64,000 bases of DNA from Deinococcus psychrotolerans (GTDB lineage: Bacteria > Deinococcota > Deinococci > Deinococcales > Deinococcaceae), in assembly GCF_003860465.1 (NCBI RefSeq), contig NZ_CP034185.1, forward strand, positions 363,731-427,730, read 5' to 3'. How positions within the stretch are numbered: position 1 is the stretch's first letter; the number at the start of each line of letters is the position of its first letter. The notes under the pieces are model-generated. The model saw only the letters and a list, made by a program, of their open reading frames with translations, had not been told where the DNA came from and searched no databases. Position numbers and translations under genes: made by a program. Of the stretch, positions 45,161 through 54,650 are shown one piece after another.

Positions 45161-46420
45161 ATGTCCAATTCTTCAGCTCTTGACCCTCAGCGCACCGTGG
45201 ACGAACTCAAGGCCCTGCGAACGCTCACGGGCGATAACAACGGCGCTCAGCGGGTGGCTTTTACCAACAAATGGATGGAGGCCCGCGCTTTTCTCAAGAA
45301 AAAGTTGCTGGAACTGCCGGTGGAAGTCATCACCGACCCGGCGGGAAACTTGTGGGCGACCCTCAAGGGCGAGTCTGAGAAAGAGCTGCTGATCGGCGGC
45401 CACCTCGACAGCGTACCCAACGGCGGTTGGCTGGACGGCTCGCTCAACGTGCTGGCGGGCCTGGAAGTACTGCGCCGCCTGAGTGCTCAGTACGGCGCTG
45501 ATGGGGGTAAACCCCCTGTCACCGTGCGGCTGGTGGACTGGGCCGACGAGGAAGGCGCACGCTTTGGCCGCAGCCTCTACGGGTCTAGCGCGGCCAGCGG
45601 GCAACTCAACGTACATGAAGCGGCGCAGCTGCATGACAAGGACGGCGTGAGTTTAGGCGACGCCCTGATGAATGTCGGCGTGCTGCTGGCCGACGCGCCC
45701 AAGGCCAGCGAGCAGCTCAAGAACGCCGCCGCTTATTTGGAACTCCACATCGAGCAGGGGCCAGTCTTGGAAGGCATGGACTTGCCACTGGGTGCAGTGC
45801 TGGGCACCTTCGGAGTGGAGCGCCACACCATTACTTTTCACGGACAGGCGGCGCATTCCGGCAGCACGCCGATGAATGTCCGCAAAGACGCCTTGCTGGC
45901 GGCGGGCAAGCTGAGCGCCGAGATTTACACTATTGCCGAGCGGCACGGCGGGGTGTGCACCATCGGCAGCGTCAAAACCTGGCCGGGTATCGTCACCAGC
46001 GTGGTGGAAAAGTGCGAGATCACTTTAGATCAGCGTAACTTGGACGCCGACAATCTGGCCGCCATGTGGCAAGGCGCTCAGGACGCTGCTCAAAAGTTTG
46101 CCGAGGAAGGCAGCTGCACGGTGGAGTTCGGACATCTGTGGAATATCGAGCCGATTCCCTTTGATGCCGAGCTGATCGAAGCTTGCGACGCCGCCATTCT
46201 GGAAGTAACGCCCACCAGTCACCGCCTCCCCAGCGGCCCGCTCCACGACGCGGCGGAAGTCGCCCGCGCTGGGGTGCCGACCGCGATGCTGTTCGTGCAG
46301 AGCTTGTACGGCATCAGCCACAACAAGATAGAAGACACCAAGGAAGAGCACATCAAATTGAGTGTGGAAGCGCTGGATAGGTTGACGGATAAGGCAATTG
46401 CATGGATTCAGCAGCACTAA
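45161..46420 (+). CDS. M20 amidohydrolase, probable beta-ureidopropionase
   Basis: The 419-residue protein is of the hydantoinase/carbamoylase M20 group: GGHLDSVPNGGWLDGSLNVL, WADEEGARFGRSLYGS, HIEQGPVLEGM and the C-terminal SGPLHDAAEVA, which supply the two-metal site. The group includes allantoate amidohydrolase and N-carbamoyl-beta-alanine amidohydrolase. A second member lies in the allantoin operon at 56 kb, so this copy, in the pyrimidine set, most likely releases beta-alanine, CO2 and ammonia as the third pathway step. GGAGG stands before ATG 45161. Confidence 0.88.
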   Translation: MSNSSALDPQRTVDELKALRTLTGDNNGAQRVAFTNKWMEARAFLKKKLLELPVEVITDPAGNLWATLKGESEKELLIGGHLDSVPNGGWLDGSLNVLAGLEVLRRLSAQYGADGGKPPVTVRLVDWADEEGARFGRSLYGSSAASGQLNVHEAAQLHDKDGVSLGDALMNVGVLLADAPKASEQLKNAAAYLELHIEQGPVLEGMDLPLGAVLGTFGVERHTITFHGQAAHSGSTPMNVRKDALLAAGKLSAEIYTIAERHGGVCTIGSVKTWPGIVTSVVEKCEITLDQRNLDADNLAAMWQGAQDAAQKFAEEGSCTVEFGHLWNIEPIPFDAELIEACDAAILEVTPTSHRLPSGPLHDAAEVARAGVPTAMLFVQSLYGISHNKIEDTKEEHIKLSVEALDRLTDKAIAWIQQH

Positions 46421-46812
46421 GCGCCCCCGACCAAACCCTGATTGACTACGCCAAAGCCCTCATCGCCTCCTTACCCGAAAACGAAAACCACACCGTGGTC
46501 GCCGTGGCCCGCGACATGAACGGACGGCTGTTTGAAGGCCTCAACCTCTATCACTTCACGGGCGGCCCCTGCGCCGAGCCAGTCGCTTTGGCCGTGGCGG
46601 CGGCTCAGCAGGCGGGAGCGCTGGAATTGATCGTGGCCGCCGGCAACCGTGGGCGCGGCGTGCTGGCTCCGTGCGGACGGTGCAGACAGATTCTTTTTGA
46701 CTATCACCCCAGCATTGCTGTACTGGTGTCGGACGGTCAGCAGGTGCGGCGGCTGAGCATCCGTGAATTGCTGCCCTACACCTACGACTGGCACGCCGAA
46801 CAGGGCGGCTAA
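46402..46812 (+). CDS. Cytidine deaminase-like zinc enzyme
   Basis: The 136-residue protein has the cytidine/blasticidin-type deaminase zinc motifs GPCAEP (C57, catalytic E59) and PCGRCRQ (C91, C94). It probably deaminates cytidine or a related pyrimidine, feeding uracil-type compounds into the reductive pathway encoded upstream. ATG 46402 overlaps the end of the amidohydrolase gene by 19 bases. Its stop overlaps the end of the convergent IclR gene by 4 bases. Confidence 0.88.
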   Translation: MDSAALSAPDQTLIDYAKALIASLPENENHTVVAVARDMNGRLFEGLNLYHFTGGPCAEPVALAVAAAQQAGALELIVAAGNRGRGVLAPCGRCRQILFDYHPSIAVLVSDGQQVRRLSIRELLPYTYDWHAEQGG

Positions 46813-47618
46813 GCTCGCTGTCCCCCCAGCCGCACGGCAATCTCCCGCGCTGCGGCCTGCAAGGTGGCGGCCAGTTCGCCCACCCGCTCATCACCAAGCC
46901 GCGAGGCCGGAGCCGATAAGCTCATGGCCGCCGTAACCGTGCCGCCCGCACCGTAAATCGGCACCGCCACGCAGCGTACACCGTCCTCGCGCTCCTCGTT
47001 GTCGAGCGCGTAGCCGAGTTGACGGACTTCGGCGAGTTCGGCTTGGTACGCCGCCAAGCTGGTCAGGGTGCGCTCGGTGAAGGCCGGATATGGCCCCGCG
47101 CCGACCAAATCCGCCAGATCGCTTTCGTCGCGCCATGCCAGCAGCGCCTTGCCCGCTCCGGTGCAGTACAGCGGCGAACGCGCTCCAATCTGGGTAAACA
47201 TCCGCATCAGGCCGCGCCCTTCCACCTGATGCACGTACATCACGTCGGGGGCTTGCAGCACCGCCAGATTCACGGTTTCGCCGGTTTCAGCGACCAGGCT
47301 TTCCATCTGGCGCTTGGCCGCCGCCACCAAACCGTCCAGTTCGGCGTAAGCGCGGCCCGTCACGAAGGTCTGAATACCGACTTGCCAGATTCCGGCTTCC
47401 TCGTGGGCAAAGCCTTGCTGACGCAGGGTTTGCAGCAGGCGGTAGGTGGTGCTGGCCGACAACCCAGCAAAGCGGGCCACTTCGCTGAGCGTCGCGGCGC
47501 TTTGCTCTCCCAGCACCCGCAGGACGATCAAGCCGCGCTCCAGCGTCCGCACCGCTTCCGGCTCGGCGCTGCGCGTTCGGCCTGGGCGTTTGCGGGGTTC
47601 GTCGGCTTTACTCATCAT
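46809..47618 (-). CDS. IclR-family transcriptional regulator
   Basis: The 269-residue protein has an IclR winged helix (LSEVARFAGLSASTTYRLLQTL) and the IclR effector domain (LDNEEREDGVRCVAVPIYGAG; AMSLSAPASRL). Relatives such as AllR and IclR sense glyoxylate or allantoin and control allantoin and glyoxylate genes. It follows malate synthase by 14 bases and is probably co-transcribed with it. The palindromes before carboligase, the allantoin operon and malate synthase are candidate operators. It converges with the pyrimidine operon. Confidence 0.9.
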   Translation of the reverse strand: MMSKADEPRKRPGRTRSAEPEAVRTLERGLIVLRVLGEQSAATLSEVARFAGLSASTTYRLLQTLRQQGFAHEEAGIWQVGIQTFVTGRAYAELDGLVAAAKRQMESLVAETGETVNLAVLQAPDVMYVHQVEGRGLMRMFTQIGARSPLYCTGAGKALLAWRDESDLADLVGAGPYPAFTERTLTSLAAYQAELAEVRQLGYALDNEEREDGVRCVAVPIYGAGGTVTAAMSLSAPASRLGDERVGELAATLQAAAREIAVRLGGQRA

Positions 47619-47632
47619 GGATCATACGGCCA

Positions 47633-49216
47633 TCACGACAGCTCGCGGTAGCCGCTGAGGGTCAGGAAATCTACTAAGGGGCGCTGGGTGGCCACTTCGT
47701 GAAACAGCGCGGCAGCTTTGGCGTGGTCTTCGCGGCCCAGAGCGTCCAACTCTTCATTGAGTAAGCGCTCGACGAGTTCGTCGGTGACGGTTTCGCCGCC
47801 TTCCAACTTCGCGCCGTGCCGGAGCCACTGCCAGATTTGTGCCCGCGAGATTTCAGCGGTGGCGGCGTCTTCCATCAGGTTGTGAATCGGCACCGCGCCG
47901 GAACCATTCAGCCACGCCCGCAGATATTGCAAGGCCACGTTGATGTTCATCCGCAGGCCGTCCTCATTGATCTGGCCCACTGGGACTTGCAGCAAATCGG
48001 CGGCGCTCACTTCAAAGTCCATCTGCTTGCCAGAGTCGATCTGGTTGGGCGTCGGCATCAATTCGTCAAAGACTTCGGTGGCAAGCCCCACCATGCCGGG
48101 ATGCGCGACCCAGGTGCCGTCGTGGCCGTTTCTGGCCTCGCGCTCTTTGTCGCGGCGGACTTGCTCGAAGGCCCGCGTGTTGGCGGCCTCGTCATTCTTG
48201 ACCGGAATGAAGGCGCTCATGCCGCCAATGGCGTGCGCCCCGCGCTTGTGGCAAGTCTTGACCGCTAGGCGACTGTAACTGCTCATCATGTGGGCTTCCA
48301 TCGTCACCTGGGCGCGGTTGGGCAGAATCATATTGGGGTCTTCGCGGAACTTTTTGATGATGCTGAAAATGTAATCCCAGCGCCCACAGTTAAGGCCCGC
48401 CGAGTGGTCGCGCAGCTCATACAGGATTTCGTCCATCTCAAAGGTTGCCAGAATCGTCTCGATCAGCACGGTGGCGCGGATACTGCTGCGCGGCACGTCC
48501 AAGGTATCTTCGGCAAAGTTGAAGATGTCGTTCCAAAGGCGGGCTTCGAGGTGCGATTCCAGTTTGGGTAGGTAAAAGTAAGGGCCGCTGCCGTGTGAGA
48601 GCAGTTCTTTAGCGTTGTGGAAGAAGTACAGGCCGAAGTCGAACAGGCCGCCACTCATGGTTTCGCCGTCCACCGAGACGTGTTTTTCCGGCAGATGCCA
48701 GCCGCGTGGGCGAACCAGCAGGGTGGCGGTCTGGTCATTGAGCTGGTAGCTTTTTGCGCCCTGCTCGAAGGTGATGGTGCGGCGCACGGCGTCGGCCAGG
48801 TTCTGCTGGCCCATCACCATATTGTCCCAACTGGGGCTGGAGGCGTCCTCGAAATCGGCCATAAAGACTTTCGCGCCGGAGTTGAGCGCGTTGATGACCA
48901 TTTTGCGGTCAACTGGGCCGGTGATTTCTACTCGGCGGTCGGTGAGGTCGGCTTTGGGGGGCACCACTTTCCAGTCGCCTTCCCGCACACTCTTGGTTTC
49001 AGCCAAAAAGTCCGGCTTCTCGCCCGCGTCCAGCCGCGCCTGACGCTCCTCGCGGGCCAAAAGCAACTCGAGGCGGCGCGGGTTGAAACGGCGGTGCAAT
49101 TCCACGACGAATTCCAACGCTGCGGGTGTCAAGACTTTGGCGTGCGCTTCGGTGAGCGCCGCCGCGAGCTTGAGGCCGCTAGGCAGGGCAGGCTGAGCTG
49201 AATTGGGCTGGGTCAT
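47633..49216 (-). CDS. aceB: Malate synthase A
   Basis: The 527-residue enzyme has [62 protein letters not shown] and [18 protein letters not shown], which contain the active-site Arg, Glu and Asp and the catalytic Asp of malate synthases. It joins glyoxylate and acetyl-CoA to give malate, disposing of glyoxylate from allantoin breakdown. ATG 49216 has GGAGG 8 bases upstream; TTG 49231 would swallow that site. It lies upstream of iclR on the same strand. Confidence 0.95.
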   Translation of the reverse strand: MTQPNSAQPALPSGLKLAAALTEAHAKVLTPAALEFVVELHRRFNPRRLELLLAREERQARLDAGEKPDFLAETKSVREGDWKVVPPKADLTDRRVEITGPVDRKMVINALNSGAKVFMADFEDASSPSWDNMVMGQQNLADAVRRTITFEQGAKSYQLNDQTATLLVRPRGWHLPEKHVSVDGETMSGGLFDFGLYFFHNAKELLSHGSGPYFYLPKLESHLEARLWNDIFNFAEDTLDVPRSSIRATVLIETILATFEMDEILYELRDHSAGLNCGRWDYIFSIIKKFREDPNMILPNRAQVTMEAHMMSSYSRLAVKTCHKRGAHAIGGMSAFIPVKNDEAANTRAFEQVRRDKEREARNGHDGTWVAHPGMVGLATEVFDELMPTPNQIDSGKQMDFEVSAADLLQVPVGQINEDGLRMNINVALQYLRAWLNGSGAVPIHNLMEDAATAEISRAQIWQWLRHGAKLEGGETVTDELVERLLNEELDALGREDHAKAAALFHEVATQRPLVDFLTLSGYRELS

Positions 49217-49302
49217 GGTGGGTGCCTCCAAAGGAAGTGAGAATAGGGTCTGGTCGGGGAATTTTTTACTGGCTGAAGTTCAATTTTCACTCAGTAATTT
49301 AC

Positions 49303-49313
49303 CGTCTAAGCTT
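49303..49313. promoter_or_regulatory. IclR-type half-site upstream of malate synthase
   Basis: CGTCTAAGCTT, read as AAGCTTAGACG on the gene strand, is identical over 11 bases to the left part of the palindrome in the carboligase/allantoin divergent promoter (54462-54472). The opposite half is weak here (GTAAA). It lies about 90 bases before the start codon. Confidence 0.5.
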
Positions 49314-49367
49314 ACCGCAAATTTTTGGGGTGTTACCCAGACAGACACAACTTTGAATTTCCCCGCC

Positions 49368-50654
49368 CTACTCCACCAAAATAATCCGCAAGTCGTTGAG
49401 GTTATGCCCGCTCGGCCCGGTCTGCAACGTGTCGCCCAGCGCAGCGAAGAAGGTGCCTGAATCGTTGTTGGTCAGAGATTCGTGTCCGTTGAGGCCCAGT
49501 TGTTGCACCCGCGCTGAACTGTCGGGGGTCAGGAATGCGCCCGCCGCTGGCGAGGAGCCGTCCACGCCGTCTGAGCCTGCCGAGAGCGCCCAGACGCCTT
49601 GTCGATCTGAAGATTGACCCAGTTCCAGCAGCAGCGCCAGAGCAAACTCGTGGTTGCGCCCGCCCATGCCTTTGCCGCGCAGGGTCACGGTGGCTTCCCC
49701 GCCTGAAATCAGGGCCACCGGAGCGCTGACGGGCGTGCCGAACTCCTGCACACTACGAACAATGGCAGCGTGAGCGGCGGCCAGTTCTTTGGCTTCACCG
49801 CCGAAGGTGTCACCCAGAATGACGGCCCGCACGCCCTGACTTTCCAAATACTGGGCCGCCGCGTCCAGCAGCAAGCGGTTGGAGCCGATCACTTGCGTAT
49901 GAACGTTATCTAGAGTTTTGGGGGTGTCGTCCAGCTCACCACTTACGCCACGCTGCAAATGCGCCCGCGCCGCCTCGTGCTGCACGCCGTAGCGATTCAG
50001 CACAGCCAGCGCGTCAGCGAAACTGCTGGGGTCGGGCACGGTGGGGCCGGAGGCGATGGCGCTGGGATCGTCACCGATCACGTCGGAGAGCAGCAGCGCC
50101 GTGAGATGTGCGCCGCGAGTTTGGGCCGCTTGCGCCAGCCGCCCGCCTTTAATACGCGAAACATGTTTGCGAACCGAGTTGAGTTCGTGAATGTCGGCTC
50201 CACTGGCCAGCAAATCGCGGGTGAGCTGCTGTTTTTCTTCCAGTGTCAGGCCCCAAGGCGCAGAAAAAAGAGCGCTGCCACCGCCGGACACCAGCACCAG
50301 CAGTTCGTCGCCTTCGTTGAGCTTGCCAATCTGTTCGAGCGCCCGCTCCGCGCCTTTCACGCTGCGTTCGTCGGGCACCGGATGACGGGCAAAGATGATC
50401 TGGCCCTGTCCCCTATCCGCCGCCGCCTGCACCGCTGGGCTGACTTCTAAACCGTCAGGCGGCACCACCAAAAAAGGCGCGTCAGGGTGAACGCTCAAAG
50501 CTGCGTCCAGCATCGGCAAACTGGCCTTACCAAAAGCGATAATGAAGGCGGGGGGTTGGGCAGGCAAATGGGCACGCACCAGCCTGCCCGCGCCAGTGGC
50601 TTCAAGGGCAGCGTGGTAGGTGGCGGTCAGAAGGGCACGGGGACTATCGGGCAT
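49368..50654 (-). CDS. Glycerate 2-kinase (GckA/TtuD, MOFRL family)
   Basis: The 428-residue protein has the MOFRL-type layout: FGKASLPMLDAAL, DELLVLVSGGGSALFSAPWGLT, LNSVRKHVSRIKGGRLAQAA and the C-terminal ALSAGSDGVDGSSPAAGAFL. It phosphorylates D-glycerate to 2-phosphoglycerate, passing glyoxylate-derived carbon to glycolysis. It is the last gene of the leftward set gcl, hyi, reductase, kinase, and is preceded by an intergenic repeat. Confidence 0.9.
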   Translation of the reverse strand: MPDSPRALLTATYHAALEATGAGRLVRAHLPAQPPAFIIAFGKASLPMLDAALSVHPDAPFLVVPPDGLEVSPAVQAAADRGQGQIIFARHPVPDERSVKGAERALEQIGKLNEGDELLVLVSGGGSALFSAPWGLTLEEKQQLTRDLLASGADIHELNSVRKHVSRIKGGRLAQAAQTRGAHLTALLLSDVIGDDPSAIASGPTVPDPSSFADALAVLNRYGVQHEAARAHLQRGVSGELDDTPKTLDNVHTQVIGSNRLLLDAAAQYLESQGVRAVILGDTFGGEAKELAAAHAAIVRSVQEFGTPVSAPVALISGGEATVTLRGKGMGGRNHEFALALLLELGQSSDRQGVWALSAGSDGVDGSSPAAGAFLTPDSSARVQQLGLNGHESLTNNDSGTFFAALGDTLQTGPSGHNLNDLRIILVE

Positions 50655-50676
50655 GGAAGTGAACTCCTTTGGGGAA

Positions 50677-50739
50677 GGGCAATCGCTTCGCTCACCACCC
50701 CCTCCCCAGCCCTCCCCCCTGAAGAGGGAGGGAGCTAAG
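50677..50739 (-). repeat. Intra-operon repeat copy A, before glycerate kinase
   Basis: The 63-base copy begins GGGCAATCGCTTCGCTCACC and contains CCCCTCCCC and GAGGGAGGGAGCTAAG; its ends partly pair. Read on the gene strand it ends just before CTTCCCC and the AAAGGAG ribosome site of the kinase gene. Closely related copies lie at 52587-52646 and 58687-58830. Confidence 0.75.
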
Positions 50740-50832
50740 TACCTGATTTTTCTTCGCTCAATACTCTTTGATTGACACCGAAAAGCGGAAGCCTTAGCCC
50801 CCGCCTCTGTTATTCGCTTGCAGCTCAGCGCC

Positions 50833-51726
50833 TCACTCGATCCCGCTCATCTCGGCGTAGAACTTGGCCATGCTGGAGTGATCCAGGTCGCCGTCGCCCT
50901 GCGCGATCATGGCGTCCATGATGTTGGCGGCCAGCCCGGTGGCAAAAAGCGGCACGCCCGCTTCACGGCCCGTTTCCAGTGCCAGGCGCAGATCTTTGCG
51001 GTGCAAATTGATGCGGAATCCCGGCTTGAAGTTGCCATCTAAGATGCGCTGCCCGTGCAAGTCCAGAATGCGGCTCTGGGCGAATCCGCCGAGCAGGGCT
51101 TCACGGACTTTGCCCGCATCCACGCCCGCTTTTTTGGCGAGGGTCATGGCTTCAGAGACGGCCTGGATGGTCAGGCCCACCACGATCTGGTTGGCAATCT
51201 TGGTGACCTGCCCCGCGCCCGCGCCGCCGATGTAGACGATGTTCTTGCCGAGCGCTTCAAACACAGGCCTGGCACGGGTGAAGGCCTCTTCGCTGCCGCC
51301 CACCATGATGCTGAGGGTGGCGGCTTCCGCACCGACCTGCCCGCCCGACACCGGAGCGTCCAGCGAGTCGGCTCCTTTTGCTTTCAGGGCTTCCTCCACC
51401 TTGCGCGAGGTGGTGGGCGAAATGCTGCTCATGTCTATAAACAGAGCACCCGCTTTGATGCCTTCGGTAACGCCGCCTTCACCCAGCGCGACTTCTTCCA
51501 CCTGCGGCGAATCGGGGAGCATAGTAATGATGATGTCGCTGTTCTGAGCGACTTCCTTGGCGCTGTGGGCAGCCTTGGCCCCTTGTTTGACCAGCTCGTC
51601 CATCACTTCGGGAGTGCGGTTGTTGACGGTCAGGCTGTAGCCCGCTTTGATCAAGTTGAGAGCCATCGGTTTGCCCATGATGCCCAAGCCGATGAAGCCA
51701 ATGCTGGGTTTGCTGTCTTGCGTCAT
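50833..51726 (-). CDS. 2-hydroxy-3-oxopropionate (tartronate semialdehyde) reductase
   Basis: The 297-residue protein is a beta-hydroxyacid dehydrogenase: cofactor motif FIGLGIMGKPMALNLIKAG, substrate motif DAPVSGGQVGAEAATLSIMVGG, and the catalytic lysine in GQVTKIANQIV. With carboligase and hydroxypyruvate isomerase adjacent, its role as the GarR/GlxR step from tartronate semialdehyde to D-glycerate is well supported. It follows hyi by 31 bases. Confidence 0.94.
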   Translation of the reverse strand: MTQDSKPSIGFIGLGIMGKPMALNLIKAGYSLTVNNRTPEVMDELVKQGAKAAHSAKEVAQNSDIIITMLPDSPQVEEVALGEGGVTEGIKAGALFIDMSSISPTTSRKVEEALKAKGADSLDAPVSGGQVGAEAATLSIMVGGSEEAFTRARPVFEALGKNIVYIGGAGAGQVTKIANQIVVGLTIQAVSEAMTLAKKAGVDAGKVREALLGGFAQSRILDLHGQRILDGNFKPGFRINLHRKDLRLALETGREAGVPLFATGLAANIMDAMIAQGDGDLDHSSMAKFYAEMSGIE

Positions 51727-51757
51727 AAAAACTCCTTTCTGATGATCTAGGTTTGAG

Positions 51758-52546
51758 TTACTTCTGCAAGTCTTTGAGCCAGCCTAAAGTGTCTTCGGTA
51801 CGGCCTTCGGGGATGTATTCAAGGCCCACGTAGCCGCCATAACCAAGGCGGTCGAGTTCAGCAAGCAAAAACGGGTAATTGATTTCGCCGGTGCCGGGTT
51901 GGTGGCGTCCAGGCACGTCGGCCAACTGAATATGGGCAATCTTGTCCAAGTTCTCGCGCACAGTTTGGGTCAGGTGGCCTTCCACACGCTGCATGTGGTA
52001 AAAGTCGTACTGCAATTTGACATTCTCGCGCCCGACTTCCTCAATCAGGTCGAGGGTGTTCTGAGTGCCGTACAGGTAAAAACCGGGCACGTCGTAAGGG
52101 TTGAGCGGCTCCACGATGAGGGTCAGGCCCGCGTCTGCCAATTTGTCGGCAGCATATTGCAAGTTGCCAATAATGGTTTTGCGGGTGGTGGCTTCGTCAC
52201 TCTCCGCTTTGCCAACCAATACATTGACCAGTTTTGGCCCCTGAACGCCTTTGTAAAGCACTGCGGCGTAATCAATAGCCTTGCCAACGCCTTCACGGAA
52301 CTCGTCCTGGCGGCTCGGCTGCACGGCAATGCCCCGGTCGCCGCCCGCCCAGTCGCCAGCGGGGAGATTGAACAGCGCCTGAGTCTGGTTGTTCTGATCC
52401 AGCTTGGCGCGGAGCTCAACGGCGTCGTAGGGGTACGGAAACATGTATTCAATGAACTGGAATCCAGCCTTGCCCGCCGCATCGAAGCGGTCTAGGAAGT
52501 CGTGTTCTTGAAAAAGCATGGTGATGTTGGCGGCGTACTTGGGCAT
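51758..52546 (-). CDS. hyi: Hydroxypyruvate isomerase
   Basis: The 262-residue TIM-barrel protein has NITMLFQEHDFLDRFDAAGKAG, QFIEYMFPYPYD, LTLIVEPLNPYDVPGFYL and GEINYPFLLAELDRLGYGGYVGLEY, all characteristic of Hyi (OtnI family). It interconverts hydroxypyruvate and tartronate semialdehyde. AAGGAG precedes the ATG, immediately after repeat copy B. Confidence 0.93.
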   Translation of the reverse strand: MPKYAANITMLFQEHDFLDRFDAAGKAGFQFIEYMFPYPYDAVELRAKLDQNNQTQALFNLPAGDWAGGDRGIAVQPSRQDEFREGVGKAIDYAAVLYKGVQGPKLVNVLVGKAESDEATTRKTIIGNLQYAADKLADAGLTLIVEPLNPYDVPGFYLYGTQNTLDLIEEVGRENVKLQYDFYHMQRVEGHLTQTVRENLDKIAHIQLADVPGRHQPGTGEINYPFLLAELDRLGYGGYVGLEYIPEGRTEDTLGWLKDLQK

Positions 52547-52586
52547 GGTGGCTCCTTTGAAGAAGGGCTGTGGGAAGAGAGATTAG

Positions 52587-52646
52587 GGGCAATCGCCTCG
52601 CTCACTTCACCCCTCCCAGCCTTGCCGCTCAAGAGGGTGAGTGAGC
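52587..52646 (-). repeat. Intra-operon repeat copy B, between gcl and hyi
   Basis: The copy contains GGGCAATCGCCTCGCTCAC and CCCTCCCAGCCTTG, then AAGAGGGTGAGTGAGC, which pairs back to CGCTCACTTCACCC. Read on the gene strand it precedes a pyrimidine-rich stretch and the AAGGAG of hyi, the same placement as copy A. Confidence 0.7.
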
Positions 52647-52662
52647 GCCAGCGAATAAAATC

Positions 52663-54438
52663 TCAGTCCAGCATCGCAATCGCCGTTGGTGCGTCTTCCC
52701 GCTGATCGGCCAGCTCTTCAAACTCCACCACATTGTCCAGCTCGGTGCCCATGCTGATGTTGGTGACGCGCTCCAAAATGACTTCCACCAAGACTGGCAC
52801 CTGGAACTCGCGGGCCAGCCCTTTGGCTTCTTCCAGAGCGTCTTTGATTTTGTCAGGCTCGGTCACGCGGATAGCGCGGCAGCCTAAGCCCTGCGCCACC
52901 GCCACGTGATCCACGCCGTAACCGTTCAGCTCGGGGGCGTTAATGTTGTCAAAGGCCAGTTGCACCTGATAGTCCATGTCAAAGCCGCGCTGCGACTGGC
53001 GAATCAGGCCGAGGTAACTGTTGTTGACCAGCACGTGAATGTAAGGCAACTTGAACTGTGCGCCGACGGCCAATTCTTCGATCATGAACTGGAAATCGTA
53101 ATCGCCGCTGAGGGCCACCACGTTCTTGCTGCGGTCGGCGGCGACCACACCCAGCGCAGCGGGCATCGTCCAGCCGAGCGGGCCAGCCTGTCCGGCGTTG
53201 ATCCACTGGCGCGGCTGATACACGTGCAAGAACTGCGCGGCGGCGATTTGCGAGAGTCCAATGGTGCTGACATACACCGTGTCGCGGCCAAACGACTTGA
53301 GCATTTCCTCGTAGACGCGCTGCGGCTTGATCGGCACATTGTCGTAGTGCGTTTTGCGGAGCATGGTACGTTTGCGCTCGCGGCACTGCTCGGCCCACTC
53401 GCCGTAGTCAGGGAGCTTGCCGTCCTGCCGCATCTCGCGGGCAATTTCGACCATCAGCTTGAGGGCCGCGCCCGCATCAGACACGACGCCGTAATCCGGG
53501 CCGAACACGCGGCCAATCTGGGTCGGTTCGATGTCGATGTGAACGAACTTGCGGCCCTCGGTGTACTTCTCGATGCTGCCGGTGTGGCGGTTGGCCCAGC
53601 GGTTGCCGATGCCGTACACGAAATCGGAAGCCAGCACCGTGGCGTTGCCGTACATCTGCGAGGTCTGGAGTCCGGCCATGCCCGCCATCAGGGGGTGATC
53701 GTCGGGAATACTTCCCCAGCCCATCAGGGTAGGAATCACCGGGATGCCGGTCAGCTCGGCAAAGGCCACCAGGTCTTCGGAGGCGTCGGCGTTGATGACT
53801 CCGCCGCCCGCAACTAGGAGGGGACGCTTGGAGGCGAACAGCATCTCCAGCGCCTTTTCAATTTGAGCGCGGCTGGCGGTGGGCTTGTAGGCAGGCAAAG
53901 GCTCATAGGTGTCAATGTCGAACTCGATCTCGGCCATCTGTACGTCAAACGGCAGATCAATGTGAACGGGGCCGGGTCTGCCGGAGCGCATCAGGTTAAA
54001 GGCCTGCTGAAACACGCGAGGCACCAGCGCCGGTTCGCGCACGGTCACGGCCCACTTGGTCACCGGCTTGGCGATGCTCTCGATGTCCACTGCTTGAAAG
54101 TCCTCTTTGTAGAGGCGGGCACGGGGAGCTTGACCGGTGATGCACAAAATCGGCACCGAGTCGGCGATGGCGGCGTAGAGGCCAGTGATCATGTCGGTTC
54201 CGGCGGGGCCGGAGGTGCCGATACACACGCCGATGTTGCCCGACTTGGCGCGGGTGTAGCCGTCGGCCATGTGCGAGGCACCTTCCACGTGGCGGGCCAG
54301 AATATGGTCGATGCCGCCCAGCTTCTTCATCGCCGCGTACAGCGGGTTGATGGCCGCCCCCGGCACCCCGAACGCCAGATTCACCCCTTCTTTCTTGAGC
54401 ACTTCCACCGCCGCTTCAATCGCTCTCATCTTCGCCAT
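52663..54438 (-). CDS. gcl: Glyoxylate carboligase
   Basis: The 591-residue thiamine-diphosphate enzyme is nearly E. coli-like at the N-terminus: [13 protein letters not shown], then [19 protein letters not shown] with Val51 where other family members have a catalytic Glu, the defining feature of carboligase. The cofactor motif near the C-terminus includes [10 protein letters not shown] and [12 protein letters not shown]. It condenses two glyoxylates to tartronate semialdehyde and CO2. AGGAGG lies 9 bases before ATG 54438. It is divergent from the allantoin operon. Confidence 0.96.
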   Translation of the reverse strand: MAKMRAIEAAVEVLKKEGVNLAFGVPGAAINPLYAAMKKLGGIDHILARHVEGASHMADGYTRAKSGNIGVCIGTSGPAGTDMITGLYAAIADSVPILCITGQAPRARLYKEDFQAVDIESIAKPVTKWAVTVREPALVPRVFQQAFNLMRSGRPGPVHIDLPFDVQMAEIEFDIDTYEPLPAYKPTASRAQIEKALEMLFASKRPLLVAGGGVINADASEDLVAFAELTGIPVIPTLMGWGSIPDDHPLMAGMAGLQTSQMYGNATVLASDFVYGIGNRWANRHTGSIEKYTEGRKFVHIDIEPTQIGRVFGPDYGVVSDAGAALKLMVEIAREMRQDGKLPDYGEWAEQCRERKRTMLRKTHYDNVPIKPQRVYEEMLKSFGRDTVYVSTIGLSQIAAAQFLHVYQPRQWINAGQAGPLGWTMPAALGVVAADRSKNVVALSGDYDFQFMIEELAVGAQFKLPYIHVLVNNSYLGLIRQSQRGFDMDYQVQLAFDNINAPELNGYGVDHVAVAQGLGCRAIRVTEPDKIKDALEEAKGLAREFQVPVLVEVILERVTNISMGTELDNVVEFEELADQREDAPTAIAMLD

Positions 54439-54450
54439 GATTGTTTGCCT

Positions 54451-54495
54451 CCTGTTGACAAAAGCTTAGACGACTAAGTATATTTTGTCAACAGG
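54451..54495. promoter_or_regulatory. Divergent gcl/allantoin promoter with nested inverted repeats
   Basis: An outer 13-base perfect inverted repeat (CCTGTTGACAAAA, 54451-54463; TTTTGTCAACAGG, 54483-54495) encloses an inner palindrome CTTAGACGACTAAG (54465-54478). Each outer arm supplies a TTGACA. Rightward this gives TTGACA (54455-54460), 18 bases, TATATT (54479-54484). Leftward it gives TTGACA (54491-54486), 17 bases, TAAGCT (54468-54463). The two promoters face each other over one central operator, so one repressor could shut both. Confidence 0.75.
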
Positions 54496-54580
54496 TGAAA
54501 GACATTTTTCATTCTACGGAAATTGACCGCCGTTCCGGTTGAGTTTGACAGTCCCGCCCCCAGATGCTTTGATGGAGATA

Positions 54581-54594
54581 TCTAGACGGCTAAG
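54581..54594. promoter_or_regulatory. Second operator-like site in the allantoin operon leader
   Basis: TCTAGACGGCTAAG shares TAGACG-x-CTAAG with the inner palindrome at 54465-54478 (one mismatch over those 12 bases). It lies 57 bases before the start of the first allantoin gene and downstream of the predicted rightward promoter, a position suited to roadblock or looping repression. Confidence 0.5.
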
Positions 54595-54650
54595 CAATTA
54601 AGCGAGTGCGCTGCTTTTGGCGTTACCCTTTAAGCAATGAAGGAGAGATT

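Noticed and set aside
46402..46812. Reading the deaminase-like protein as a blasticidin-resistance determinant
   Set aside because: The zinc motifs are shared by cytidine deaminases and the pyrimidine setting gives a simpler role.
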